Of a stretch of DNA of 64,000 nucleotides, positions 9,150 through 19,172 are shown one piece after another (the stretch's first letter is position 1; each line of letters begins with the position of its first letter). Origin of the DNA: Colwellia sp. (GTDB lineage: Bacteria > Pseudomonadota > Gammaproteobacteria > Enterobacterales > Alteromonadaceae); contig JABSOW010000007.1 in the NCBI GenBank assembly GCA_013215465.1, positions 106,767 through 170,766 on the forward strand, read 5' to 3'. A program made the translations under genes and the position numbers. The notes under the pieces were generated by a model that saw only the letters and a program-made list of their open reading frames with translations, did no database searches and was not told the DNA's origin.

Positions 9150-9554
9150 ATGCGTCATCGTCAAAGCGGTCGCCAGTTAAACCGTAATAGCAGTCATCGT
9201 AAAGCGATGTTCCGCAATATGGCAAGCTCTTTAGTTAAGCATGGCGTTATTAAAACGACTGTAGCTAAAGCTAAAGAACTACGTATGGTAGTAGAGCCAT
9301 TGATTACATTGGCTAAAACCGACAGTGTTGCAAATCGCCGTTTAGCGTTTGCTCGTACACAAGATAAAGAAGTAGTAGGTATTTTATTTAACGAACTTGG
9401 TGCACGTTACCAAGAACGTCCAGGTGGTTACACTCGCATTTTAAAATGTGGTTTCCGTACTGGTGATAAAGCGCCTATGGCTTATATTGAATTAGTAGAC
9501 CGCCCAGTAGTAGAAGATGCTCCTGAAGTAGTTGAAGAATCAGCAGAAGCTTAA
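9150..9554 (+). CDS. rplQ: 50S ribosomal protein L17
   Basis: 134 residues. The L17 core ([30 protein letters not shown]) is followed by an acidic C-terminal tail ([14 protein letters not shown]) of the kind common in gammaproteobacteria. L17 lies near the peptide exit tunnel. It is the last gene of the alpha operon and is followed 46 bp later by a strong terminator. Confidence 0.97.
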   Translation: MRHRQSGRQLNRNSSHRKAMFRNMASSLVKHGVIKTTVAKAKELRMVVEPLITLAKTDSVANRRLAFARTQDKEVVGILFNELGARYQERPGGYTRILKCGFRTGDKAPMAYIELVDRPVVEDAPEVVEESAEA

Positions 9555-9600
9555 GCTTCACTTACGTTAAGTTATACTTATTTGTAAGTAAATTAAAAAA

Positions 9601-9625
9601 CCGAGCTTAGGCTCGGTTTTTTTGT
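9601..9625 (+). terminator. Intrinsic terminator of the spc-alpha operons
   Basis: CCGAGC TTAG GCTCGG (9601-9616) folds into a perfect 6-bp GC-rich stem with a 4-nt loop, preceded by an A run and followed by a T run. It is the only strong terminator between rplN and prkB. The remaining ~340 bp up to 9962 show no gene. Confidence 0.9.
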
Positions 9626-9962
9626 TTTTGTCAAAAATTTTTTAAATTTCAAATCATTTAAAGCAATTGTGTATGGTGTTGATAGTGTTCTTTGTGAGCG
9701 CGGTGTCATTGGAATAATATTTTTAACGCTTTACCTATACAGTTAAGTGAATAGCTAGAATAAAGAAAGCTTATTATTAATTTAATTAACATGATACGGG
9801 CATAACTGAGCAACCTTGCTGGTAATAGCATATTTTAAAAAAACCTTTCTGTTCAACCCGTTGAATTAATCCGTAGCTAATTTTGACTTAGATTGGTGGG
9901 GGTTATAGATAAAGAATAGGTGATTTTTTTTTAATGAGTATCATTGTCTAAATCTTTGCCAC

Positions 9963-9991
9963 TTGACCTTACTAACAATTCCCCGTATAAA
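9963..9991 (+). promoter_or_regulatory. Sigma-70 promoter for prkB
   Basis: TTGACC (9963-9968) and TATAAA (9986-9991) are separated by exactly 17 bp, a near-consensus housekeeping promoter. The prkB start lies 38 bp downstream. Confidence 0.65.
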
Positions 9992-10028
9992 ATAGCTACT
10001 TTTAACCTATCTGCTTGAGCTCGTCCAT

Positions 10029-10928
10029 ATGTCTTCACGAAATCCTATTATAGCAATCACAGGCTCGTCGGGCGCAGGTACTTCTACGACCACTTCAGCA
10101 TTTGAGCATATCTTTAGAACGTTAGGTATAAGCTCCGTTAATGTTGAAGGGGATAGTTATCACCGATTTTCTCGCCAAGAAATGGATCTCGAAAAACGTA
10201 AAGCACAAGAGGCGCGTACTAATATTAGTTATTTTGGTGATTTAGCAAACGATTTTGACGCGTTAGAAAAATTATTTTTAACGTATGGAGAAACGGGTAA
10301 AGGCATGATGCGTCGTTACTTACATACATTCGATGAAGCAGTACCCTACAATCAAATGCCAGGTACTTTTACCCCATGGGAAGAATTAGGTGAAGGCACT
10401 GACCTTTTGTATTATGAAGGCTTACATGGCGGCGTAGTAACGAAAAACAATGATGTCGCGAAGCATGTTGATTTACTTATTGGCATGGTTCCGATTGTTA
10501 ACTTAGAATGGATCCAAAAAATCATTCGCGATACTCGAAAACGTGGCCATAGCCGAGAAGCGGTAACTGCAAGTATTGTTCGCAGCATGGAAGATTATAT
10601 TTCCTTTATTACCCCACAATTTTCTCGTACCCACATCAATTTCCAACGGGTTCCTACCGTTGATACCTCAAATCCTTTTAGCGCTAAAGCTATTCCAACT
10701 TTAGATGAAAGCTTTGTAGTTATTCGCTTCCGTGAAGTGAAAAATGTCGATTTTCAATATTATTTACGTATGATTGATGGCTCGTTTATGTCGAGGGTGA
10801 GTACATTAGTGGTGCCTGGTGGTAAAATGGGTTTTGCCATGGAGCTGATCCTAACTCCTCTTATCCGTGATTTAATTGAACGTAAAACTCAGGCAAATAA
10901 GCAGCTTGATTGGATGAGCGATCTGTAA
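10029..10928 (+). CDS. prkB: Phosphoribulokinase-like protein PrkB
   Basis: 299 residues of the PRK/URK P-loop kinase superfamily. The Walker A loop reads GSSGAGTSTTTSAF near residues 12-25, in which Thr stands in for the usual Lys; E. coli PrkB, as I recall it, has the same change. The substrate of this enzyme in heterotrophs is unknown; no RuBisCO or Calvin-cycle gene is visible here. In E. coli prkB lies beside yhfA and crp. Here a broken yhfA-like gene lies 0.8 kb downstream on the opposite strand, so the old neighbourhood is still visible, with speD between. prkB and speD are convergent. Confidence 0.85.
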   Translation: MSSRNPIIAITGSSGAGTSTTTSAFEHIFRTLGISSVNVEGDSYHRFSRQEMDLEKRKAQEARTNISYFGDLANDFDALEKLFLTYGETGKGMMRRYLHTFDEAVPYNQMPGTFTPWEELGEGTDLLYYEGLHGGVVTKNNDVAKHVDLLIGMVPIVNLEWIQKIIRDTRKRGHSREAVTASIVRSMEDYISFITPQFSRTHINFQRVPTVDTSNPFSAKAIPTLDESFVVIRFREVKNVDFQYYLRMIDGSFMSRVSTLVVPGGKMGFAMELILTPLIRDLIERKTQANKQLDWMSDL

Positions 10929-10949
10929 TTATAGTTGTTTGGCTTTTCG

Positions 10950-11708
10950 TCAATTTGTATTGGTGAATAGTTGTTTTATTTCTTCTATTAGCTGGGCGCT
11001 TATAGATTGTTGCTCCTCATCGGTTAAATTTTCGATACTAGTTTCGAAAAAATAATCATTTAATGTTATCGTTTTTCTGCTTAATTTTGCATGAAACAAA
11101 TTTTGTTCGCGAAAGTGATGCTCACTGATGTTGTAGCTATTAGTAATTGTTGGTGAAAGAAAATCACTTAAGTTATGTAAACGATCAATATTAAAGAGTT
11201 TATTGCCTTGCCTATCTCTAGTCATGCCCCGAACGCGATAATCTACATCAATAACATCAGCATCAAAGGCTTCAATAACATAGTTAAGCACCTTTAGTGG
11301 TGAGATAACGCCACAGGTTGAAAGTTCAATATCAGCTCTAAAAATAGCTATACCGTCTTGTGGCGCTTCTTCAGGGTAGGTGTGAATACACAAGTGGCTT
11401 TTATCCAAATGAGTAACGATAGATTCAGCGATCGCGTTAGATAAGGGCTGCGCTGGTGCCTCTTCCGATATCATTAAGGTCACACTCGCTCCTTGAGGTT
11501 GGTAATCTTGCTTGGCTACATTTAATACATTGCCACCAATGCCATGGCAAATTTTAGTCAAGAGAGCATTGAGTTTTTCTGCGCTATAGCGTTGATTAAT
11601 AAACGTGTTGTATCGTTCATTTTGACTGCTTAGATAATGTAATTTGTATAAAGAGAAGCTTAAACTCTTGGTTAAATTATTAAAGCCAAATAAAGTGATT
11701 TTATTCAT
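10950..11708 (-). CDS. speD: S-adenosylmethionine decarboxylase proenzyme
   Basis: 252 residues of the long E. coli-type SpeD (264 in E. coli), beginning MNKITLFGFNNLTKSLSF. The self-cleavage site HLDKSHLC is seen; cutting before Ser104 makes the pyruvoyl cofactor. Also conserved are QDYQPQGASV and FRADIELSTCGVISPLK. The enzyme makes decarboxylated SAM, the aminopropyl donor for spermidine. No speE lies next to it, so the partner must be elsewhere. The start overlaps the last codons of the OsmC remnant upstream, which suggests that truncation of that gene ran up to speD. Confidence 0.93.
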   Translation of the reverse strand: MNKITLFGFNNLTKSLSFSLYKLHYLSSQNERYNTFINQRYSAEKLNALLTKICHGIGGNVLNVAKQDYQPQGASVTLMISEEAPAQPLSNAIAESIVTHLDKSHLCIHTYPEEAPQDGIAIFRADIELSTCGVISPLKVLNYVIEAFDADVIDVDYRVRGMTRDRQGNKLFNIDRLHNLSDFLSPTITNSYNISEHHFREQNLFHAKLSRKTITLNDYFFETSIENLTDEEQQSISAQLIEEIKQLFTNTN

Positions 11709-11952
11709 GACGGTTAAACAATGACGATTGAATAGTGATGGCTGATTTCAACAGTACAATCACGGATGGTTGGTCGAGTCTTTGGTAAAATACTGAGCAC
11801 AGCAACTGAAGGACAATCCCCAAAGATATTAATATATTTTCTAAAGGGCTAGGGACTAAACTGTCACCGTTAGCATCTAAAGCTACCGCATGTACATTCT
11901 GCGATGTTCCTATAAATAAGTCATCGCCGATCCATTTTACTTTTGCTTTCAT
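11701..11952 (-). pseudogene. OsmC-family (YhfA-like) remnant, frameshifted and truncated
   Basis: The first ~45 residues (MKAKVKWIGDDLFIGTSQN ... PSPLENILISLG) match the N terminus of E. coli YhfA, an OsmC-fold protein of ~135 residues. After the run of four Gs the reading frame goes wrong. One frame over, the expected sequence continues as GDCPSVAVLSILPKTRPTI, then RDCTVEIS, covering the conserved redox Cys of the family and DVVSIL-like helix. One missing G explains the shift. After RDCTVEIS all similarity stops and the last ~55 residues are gone; the frame ends inside the speD start. It is almost certainly non-functional as a peroxidase. Confidence 0.75.
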
Positions 11953-12102
11953 GCTTCATAACTCATTGTGTGTTTTAACCAACCAATACAGTATTTTAGC
12001 TAAGTTGCTCAACTATCACTAGTACTACTATTCAATAATAGCCTAAGTGATGGTGAAAATAGGGTGGTAGTTAAGGTTTGACGTTAGTATTGATGAGAAA
12101 TA

Positions 12103-12462
12103 TTATAAGTTTTTGGCAAGTAATATATGGATTTCATTGTCGAATAAGTTTTTAATTAAAATAGCAAACTCTTTGATGAATCGGTTTTGTGGCTCGGTTA
12201 CTGGGCTATTTACCGCTCCCGATAAAATTTCTTCAAGATCATAAACGATAGCGTCTACTTCACGTATAATGGCATTACGCTGAGCAAAACTTAAACCTTC
12301 ATTTTGACGACAAACTGAAATAATTTGTTCACTTAATTCAATTTCAATAACATTCATTACGGTATCAGCGCTTTTGTCTGTAGCAACACTATTTTCAAAC
12401 AAACTTAAATGCTCAGTTAAATATTCAATAATATGAATGTAACCTTCAGTATCTATAACCAT
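12103..12462 (-). CDS. DUF3802 family protein
   Basis: 119 residues, acidic, predicted all-helical, no signal peptide, no cysteine pair or catalytic motif. The opening (MVIDTEGYIHIIEYLTEHLSLFE) and overall length fit the DUF3802 family that I recall from Shewanella and Colwellia; function unknown. It stands alone between the OsmC remnant and the DUF1338 gene, with ~130 bp upstream that contain only the terminator of that gene. Family call is from memory and not certain. Confidence 0.65.
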   Translation of the reverse strand: MVIDTEGYIHIIEYLTEHLSLFENSVATDKSADTVMNVIEIELSEQIISVCRQNEGLSFAQRNAIIREVDAIVYDLEEILSGAVNSPVTEPQNRFIKEFAILIKNLFDNEIHILLAKNL

Positions 12463-12541
12463 AATTTTTTATTTACACCTGTGAGTGTGATAATCAAATT
12501 ATAGCAGTAACAGTACAATTTTTTTGTTAGGTTTATCAAGT

Positions 12542-12577
12542 AAAAACATAAGGTGAGTAAACTCACCTTATGTTTTT
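12542..12577. terminator. Bidirectional terminator after the DUF1338 gene
   Basis: AAAAACATAAGGTGAGT and its perfect reverse complement form a 17-bp stem with a 2-nt loop, with A and T runs on both sides. It lies 15 bp past the stop of the DUF1338 gene on the minus strand. Confidence 0.85.
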
Positions 12578-12591
12578 ACTGTTTTGGCATG

Positions 12592-13389
12592 TTAAGCAGC
12601 GTTTGTACTTTCAAAAATCTTATCAGCAGAGGCGGCGACAAAGCCTGTGTATAGTTCGCCATCAGCTAATGGATAGCGTTTAGCAAACTCATAAAAACAA
12701 CTTGGGATTTCTAAAGTAACATCAGAAAATTCAACGAGCGCTTTATCTGCTAAAACTGATGATTGCTCTAATTTTACTCCTTCATCACCTTTAATCTCAC
12801 CACCTGCACTGTTTAAAGTATGGCCAGCCTTTTTAAGGCTGTCATTAACGTCAATAATGCAATCAAAATCATCAAGGTGGTTAATGCTGACAGTGAAATG
12901 ATTTGCGCGATAACCCCAAGCGGCTAACCACGCGGCGTATTCACTTGTTGCGAGTAATGTTTTGTAATCAGTAGAGCTTATTTGCCAAGGGCGACCAGAA
13001 TAGAGGAAATCAGCCTGTTCGCTAATGTTATCAGGTAGTTGTTCAACCAACTTATGAAGGATTGTTTGTATTTCAGCTGAAAACTCTTCAACCCGTAATT
13101 CACTAATAAATACTTTTGGCATAGTGCTATTGCTGTGTTCGAAGTGCTTAGCGGTTAATTTTTTAGCAGAAAAATCATATTGACCACATTCACTATAACC
13201 AATTAAAAGAAGGTGCTGTGCCAACTTATCCAAGTTCACTTTGGCAATATTGAAGGTACGATAAGCGACATGATCATTAATCACGTCATTACCATTACCA
13301 AGCAAGTGATGGATTTTTTTTGCTGAAGGGGTTACGGTTAAATACTGTTGCCAAATTTTATCAAAAAGTGCTGTTACTTTCGCAGTCAT
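12592..13389 (-). CDS. DUF1338 protein, 2-oxoadipate dioxygenase/decarboxylase-like
   Basis: 265 residues. Family motifs are seen in order: NDHVAYRTFN near residue 38 (first metal His), HFEHSNSTMPKVFISEL, and AWGYRANHFTVSINHL (second metal His). Longer DUF1338 proteins such as Pseudomonas HglS turn 2-oxoadipate into D-2-hydroxyglutarate in lysine breakdown using Fe(II). This is the short form, without the extra C-terminal part of HglS. It lies 320 bp after astD on the same strand, which suggests a link to amino-acid catabolism, though the gap has hairpins and it may have its own promoter. Substrate not proven. Confidence 0.75.
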   Translation of the reverse strand: MTAKVTALFDKIWQQYLTVTPSAKKIHHLLGNGNDVINDHVAYRTFNIAKVNLDKLAQHLLLIGYSECGQYDFSAKKLTAKHFEHSNSTMPKVFISELRVEEFSAEIQTILHKLVEQLPDNISEQADFLYSGRPWQISSTDYKTLLATSEYAAWLAAWGYRANHFTVSINHLDDFDCIIDVNDSLKKAGHTLNSAGGEIKGDEGVKLEQSSVLADKALVEFSDVTLEIPSCFYEFAKRYPLADGELYTGFVAASADKIFESTNAA

Positions 13390-13591
13390 AATTATGCCTA
13401 TGGAGATAAGTTAATAAAAATTAAAGTACCTATTCACCTATTGTTATCCTAATTACATGTTAATTGAGGCTTTTAGGGGTTATGCATAAATTGTGTCTAT
13501 ATTATTTATACAATGGCACCCCCTCTAAAGTGAGGTGAATAGTTACGAGTAAACTAATTTATGGCAGCGAATGACAGTCTAGAAAAGGGAT

Positions 13592-13680
13592 AATTTTGAT
13601 GACTGCATAGGCTGTCATCAAAAATTAAAGTTGATCGATACTTTTAAAGAAGCAAGGGCGAAAGCCAGCTTCTCTTTTTT
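13592..13680. terminator. Two terminator-like hairpins between astD and the DUF1338 gene
   Basis: The first is AATTTTGATGAC (13592-13603) with GTCATCAAAAATT (13614-13626). The second is GAAGC-AGGGC, a GAAA loop and GCC-AGCTTC at about 13648-13672, followed on the plus strand by a T run. Together they would limit read-through from astD. The rest of 13390-13709 shows no gene. Confidence 0.5.
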
Positions 13681-13709
13681 TTGCAAATATAAAAGTATCT
13701 TTTAACATG

Positions 13710-15194
13710 TTATAGCTTAATGCCAGGGCTTAACGTTGCAGGTAATGCGACTTTATCAGCTTCCACAGAAGCAATAGGATATGCACAATAATCTGCGGCA
13801 TAAAAAGCACTGGCTCTGTGATTACCACTAGCACCGATACCACCAAAAGGTGCAGCGCTACTAGCACCAGTAATAGGTTTATTCCAGTTGACAATACCAG
13901 CACGAATACGCTTAAAGAAGTGCTTATATAAATCTTCACTATCACTTAATAAACCGGCGGATAAACCAAAACCAGTGTTATTACCTTCATCGATAGCGGC
14001 GTCAAAATCAGTGTAACGATAAACCTTTAGCAGTGGGCCAAAGTATTCTTCATCAGGCACATCAGCAACAATATTTGTTACATCAATGATACCCGGTGAA
14101 ATAAAGCCAGTTCCGACTTCAAGGTGTTTTAATTTAATGATTACGCTAGCACCTAAATCAATTAATTTTTGTTGAGCTGATACTAAACCTAAAGCCGCTT
14201 TCTCTGAAATCATTGAGCCGATAAAAGGCTGCTCATCATCGTCATAATAGCCAATAGTTAATGCTTTGGTTGCTGCAATTAGTTTAACCATAATTGCATC
14301 ACCCTGTTCACCTGCTTCGATGAATAAACGACGAGCACAAGTGCAACGTTGACCTGTGGTAACAAAGGCAGATTGAATTATGTCGTGAACAACGGCAGTG
14401 ATGTCACTTACATCTTTAACGATAAGCGGATTATTACCGCCCATTTCTAAAGCTAAAATTTTACCCGGTTGCCCGCCAAATTGTTCATGCAATAAGTGAC
14501 CAGTTGCTGAGCTTCCGGTGAAAAATAACCCGTCGATCATTTTATTACTTGCCAGTGCTTTACCTGTTTCTATTTCGCCTTGTACCAGGTTAATTACCCC
14601 TTTAGGTAAGCCTGCTGCTTGCCATAACTTTAATACTTCTTCGGCAACTTTTGGTGTTAATTCACTTGGTTTAAATACAATGGTGTTTCCTGCAATTAGT
14701 GCCGGTACAATATGACCATTTGGCAAATGCCCAGGAAAGTTATAAGGGCCAAATACAGCGACAACGCCATGGGGTTTATGACGAATAAACGCTTTAGCGC
14801 CGGGCATAGGGTTTTCAACCGTACCAGTACGCTCTTTATAGGCATTTAGAGAAATATTAATTTTTCCTACCATAGCACCTACTTCACCTAGGGTCTCCCA
14901 GCGAGGTTTTCCAGTTTCTAAGGCGATAGTATTTGCTAATGCGTCTTTATTTTCACTAAGTAATTCAGCGAATTTTGTTATAACAACTACACGTTTATCA
15001 AAACTGATAGTAGACCAACTTTCAAAAGCGGTGCGTGCGCTTTTAATTGCTTGTTCAACTTGTTCTGTGGATGCGGTTTTTCCTTGCCAAATAACCTCGT
15101 TACGAGCAGGATTCAATGAGCTGATATCATGGCCTAAACCGGCTTGCCATTGACCATTAATAAGTTGGACTTTATCTGAAAAATTGGTAGACAT
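13710..15194 (-). CDS. astD: N-succinylglutamate 5-semialdehyde dehydrogenase
   Basis: 494 residues of the aldehyde dehydrogenase superfamily. The NAD site ([20 protein letters not shown]), the general base region ([12 protein letters not shown]) and the nucleophile Cys in [11 protein letters not shown] are intact. It performs the fourth step of the arginine succinyltransferase (AST) pathway, oxidising the semialdehyde to N-succinylglutamate. It follows astA by 26 bp on the same strand. astB and astE are not in the window, so the operon is split compared with enterics. Confidence 0.93.
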   Translation of the reverse strand: MSTNFSDKVQLINGQWQAGLGHDISSLNPARNEVIWQGKTASTEQVEQAIKSARTAFESWSTISFDKRVVVITKFAELLSENKDALANTIALETGKPRWETLGEVGAMVGKINISLNAYKERTGTVENPMPGAKAFIRHKPHGVVAVFGPYNFPGHLPNGHIVPALIAGNTIVFKPSELTPKVAEEVLKLWQAAGLPKGVINLVQGEIETGKALASNKMIDGLFFTGSSATGHLLHEQFGGQPGKILALEMGGNNPLIVKDVSDITAVVHDIIQSAFVTTGQRCTCARRLFIEAGEQGDAIMVKLIAATKALTIGYYDDDEQPFIGSMISEKAALGLVSAQQKLIDLGASVIIKLKHLEVGTGFISPGIIDVTNIVADVPDEEYFGPLLKVYRYTDFDAAIDEGNNTGFGLSAGLLSDSEDLYKHFFKRIRAGIVNWNKPITGASSAAPFGGIGASGNHRASAFYAADYCAYPIASVEADKVALPATLSPGIKL

Positions 15195-15220
15195 ATTTAT
15201 TCCTATTAAATTTTAGGCTA

Positions 15221-16246
15221 TTAGTTACTAAGAAGGCGAACCCAATCACCTTGTTGTACTTGTAATGCTTGGGCAATATCGTTAGTGATCACCACTTGAT
15301 TTGCCGTTTCACGTAGTGTTAATTTAGCTTGTGTTGCTCGAAAACCGTCAACCTTGGTATTACATATAATGTATTTTTGGTTGTTTTCACTGCCACAGCT
15401 ATCCTCAATTAATACTTGAAATCTATTACTGTTACGAATGGCTCTTATTTGCTTAAGCTCTGCCTCAACAGTTGGGCCAGCATCAAAAATATCGACATAA
15501 CCACGACGTGAGAAACCTTCAGCTTCAAGTAAATGTAACGCGGGTACAGTATTGTTGTGTACTTTATTTATTACTTGTTGAGCTTCTTTACTTAGTAAGC
15601 TGACATAAACTGGGTACTTAGGCATTAACTCGGCAATAAAGTCCTTATTGCCTATGCCTGTAAGGTAATCAGCTTTGGTAAATTCGATAGATAAAAAATG
15701 TTCTTCAAGCCAATCATAAAAAGGAGACTTACCATTTTCATCACTAACACCACGCATTTCAGCAATAACACAATTAGAAAATCGCTCGCTATGTTCTGCC
15801 ATAAATAAAAATCGACAGCGAGATAAAAATCGACCATTACCATTTTTCCGGTGACTCTCTTGGAGAAATAACGTACAAATTTCGGTAGCACCGGTGTAGT
15901 CATTGCATAACGATAGTGTTTCAACGGTATTATGAATATTTAGTTCGCGTGAGCTGTGCACTACCTTACCTAAATGGTAATGATAAAAAGCATTATCTAA
16001 ACCTACTGCTGCTTCTATGCCCGCAGTACCAACTACTTGGCCTGTTTGGGTGTCTTCCATGACAAATAAATACCCTTGATTACCTGGCTCGCTAACTGGC
16101 AAGCAAAAAGATTCTTCCGAGTGGACAATGCGTTTTTTTAATATATTTTCGTTAACAGGTAATGAAGTAAAGCCATAACCTGAGTCAATGGCAATACGAT
16201 GTAAGTGGTTATAATCATTCGCTTTAATAGGGCGGATAATAATCAT
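15221..16246 (-). CDS. astA: Arginine N-succinyltransferase
   Basis: 341 residues, the usual AstA length, with a GNAT-like N-terminal part (MIIIRPIKANDYNHLHRIA) and the family motif TEICTLFLQESHRKNGNG. It transfers succinyl from succinyl-CoA to arginine, the first AST step. A single subunit is present, not the two-subunit AruF/AruG form of Pseudomonas. It lies between argD and astD with short gaps, so one transcript is likely. Confidence 0.93.
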   Translation of the reverse strand: MIIIRPIKANDYNHLHRIAIDSGYGFTSLPVNENILKKRIVHSEESFCLPVSEPGNQGYLFVMEDTQTGQVVGTAGIEAAVGLDNAFYHYHLGKVVHSSRELNIHNTVETLSLCNDYTGATEICTLFLQESHRKNGNGRFLSRCRFLFMAEHSERFSNCVIAEMRGVSDENGKSPFYDWLEEHFLSIEFTKADYLTGIGNKDFIAELMPKYPVYVSLLSKEAQQVINKVHNNTVPALHLLEAEGFSRRGYVDIFDAGPTVEAELKQIRAIRNSNRFQVLIEDSCGSENNQKYIICNTKVDGFRATQAKLTLRETANQVVITNDIAQALQVQQGDWVRLLSN

Positions 16247-16335
16247 AAATAGTTCTCGATGATTAGAGAAAGCCTGAGTAGCTTTTAGGTATTAATAGAT
16301 AAAGGCTACTCAGGATATTAAGCAGTATTTTTAAC

Positions 16336-17583
<1,248 letters not shown>

Positions 17584-17605
17584 CTAATGACTAACTTCAG
17601 TATAT

Positions 17606-17626
17606 AAGCAAGAAAGTTTCTTGCTT
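17606..17626. repeat. Perfect inverted repeat in the argD leader
   Basis: AAGCAAGAAA, one G, then TTTCTTGCTT form a 10-bp stem with a 1-nt centre in the 5' untranslated part of the argD-astA-astD mRNA, ~56 bp before the start. It may be a protein-binding palindrome or an mRNA hairpin. Confidence 0.45.
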
Positions 17627-17725
17627 AAAATAATAGGTTAATGATCAAAAACAGACAGTAAGTATGACAGGGTAAAGCTACTTTGTCTTGTTTAAAACAC
17701 TCTCTAGACTAGTAAAAACAAGGGC

Positions 17726-17764
17726 TTGTAGGTTTTATTCAAATTTTGTGAATATTTATAGATA
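17726..17764 (-). promoter_or_regulatory. Candidate tandem ArgR boxes upstream of argD
   Basis: Against the ARG-box pattern wnTGAATwwwwATTCAnw, box B at 17747-17764 has a perfect left half (TGAAT) and AT-rich centre with ATAGA on the right. Box A at 17726-17743 has a perfect right half (ATTCA) and a poor left half. The boxes are separated by exactly 3 bp, the standard ArgR spacing. On the minus strand a -10-like TATAAA lies inside box B with TTGACT 15 bp upstream, so ArgR would block RNA polymerase. The remainder of the 17566-17882 gap shows no gene. Confidence 0.45.
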
Positions 17765-17882
17765 GTCAGTGAATTAGTCAAGAGCTATACTTTTGTTGGT
17801 GGGAAAGTGCTTGGCTGACAAATGTTATAACGGGGTAAATTTCATAAATAATCAAAAATAAATTTATTTAAAGGTATTGAGC

Positions 17883-19028
17883 CTAGTTAAATTTTAACTT
17901 TATGTGGTCAATATCACTTTTATTTAATAAAGCAGTCTCTTGCTCACTCAACTTTACTGTCTCGAATAAAAGAGCTACTTCATTATCATCAATTAACTTG
18001 GCTTTGGTTAAACTGCGATAACTTACATACACTTTCGCTTTAGCAATAACTTGAGCAATAGGAGACATAGCATCAATATTATCACTGTAAGCTAAATCAA
18101 ACATTGCTTCGGTGATAGGGAGCCTATTAAAGGTCATTAGTTCGATTAAGTCTGCCGATAATTTGCTACAGCGTAAGGTAAGCTGTTCTAACAATAGCTC
18201 AGGGGAGTTATCAACTTTTACCAGCACATTATGTAATAGCTTGTCTTTGTCTGCAACGGCCTGACGCAACGCTTCTTTATACATTTCATCGTAGGTATTT
18301 AAAAAGCAACGTGTCACTGCTAATTGACCTATGTTTGACAGCATACCTGTGGTAAATGCTGTGTACCAATCTAGTTTTTTATCTTTGGCTAATACGCTGG
18401 CAGCTAATGCTACAGATAGGCTATCATTCCATAATTTTCGTTTCATTAAGCCATAGGGAGCAGTACTGCTAGGTAACCAATGTTTAAGAATAAACGTTGG
18501 CATAACTAATTTTAAGTTATCTAAACCAATATAGCTTAATGCTAACTTTGCATCGTTAACTTGAACATCGGCTCGTTTTCTATATTGAGGTTTATTTACT
18601 AAACTGATTAAGTCTGTGGCAAGCCAAGGTAAAGAGGTCGCCAAGGGTTGTATTCTATTAATTGAAGTCGCTCGTAACGCGAGTAACTCTAGAATGGCTG
18701 GCGCAGCGTCGTCAATACATAAAATGTTATGATATAAATGGGTTTTATTATCAAACTCTTTATTAACTCGGCTGCGAACTTGCTCATAAAAAGTGTCAGT
18801 TACTTGATTACGAAAGTGCTCTGCACCATAAGCGGCAACAATTTTTTCTTGTTGGGCTTCTTTTTCTACACTTAATAGCTCACGACGACGATTTTCTTGT
18901 TCACTGCCTTGGTGATCAACAAGGTTAATTTTTCCGTATTGTTGCTTCGCAAAGTCATGACTAATAGACAAACTTAATGCTCGTTGATGTATAGATGAAA
19001 TGATGTTGTTAAGTTCAAAAATTTGCAT
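17883..19028 (-). CDS. HDOD-domain protein
   Basis: 381 residues, cytosolic, no signal peptide. The middle (about 115-310) fits an HDOD domain, the HD-related fold that lacks metal-binding residues and links signalling to output: it has the helix-rich region FTTGMLSNIGQLAVTRCF typical of the family. The N-terminal ~110 residues are polar and charged with a likely coiled coil (QGSEQENRRRELLSVEKEAQQEK). No partner domain such as GGDEF or EAL is fused. It lies between argD and pabA in its own transcription unit. Molecular role is not known. Confidence 0.6.
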   Translation of the reverse strand: MQIFELNNIISSIHQRALSLSISHDFAKQQYGKINLVDHQGSEQENRRRELLSVEKEAQQEKIVAAYGAEHFRNQVTDTFYEQVRSRVNKEFDNKTHLYHNILCIDDAAPAILELLALRATSINRIQPLATSLPWLATDLISLVNKPQYRKRADVQVNDAKLALSYIGLDNLKLVMPTFILKHWLPSSTAPYGLMKRKLWNDSLSVALAASVLAKDKKLDWYTAFTTGMLSNIGQLAVTRCFLNTYDEMYKEALRQAVADKDKLLHNVLVKVDNSPELLLEQLTLRCSKLSADLIELMTFNRLPITEAMFDLAYSDNIDAMSPIAQVIAKAKVYVSYRSLTKAKLIDDNEVALLFETVKLSEQETALLNKSDIDHIKLKFN

Positions 19029-19067
19029 AATGCTTGGTATATATCACAGTTAGTTAAAGAGGGGGTT

Positions 19068-19126
19068 ATATACCCGTTTACTTGATTCTAGCTGAATCAT
19101 GCATCTTTATGTGGAACGGGTTTATA
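19068..19126. repeat. ~60-bp palindromic repeat, copy 2
   Basis: Arms ATATACCCGTT and AACGGGTTTAT bound a loop with TGATTC, GAATCATGC and ATCTTTATG. The ends and part of the loop match the reverse complement of the element at 558-617, with changes. It sits between the HDOD gene and pabA. Confidence 0.5.
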
Positions 19127-19172
19127 GTGTAAGTTTATCGGTTTATACCAATAAATCATTAATTTTATATAA

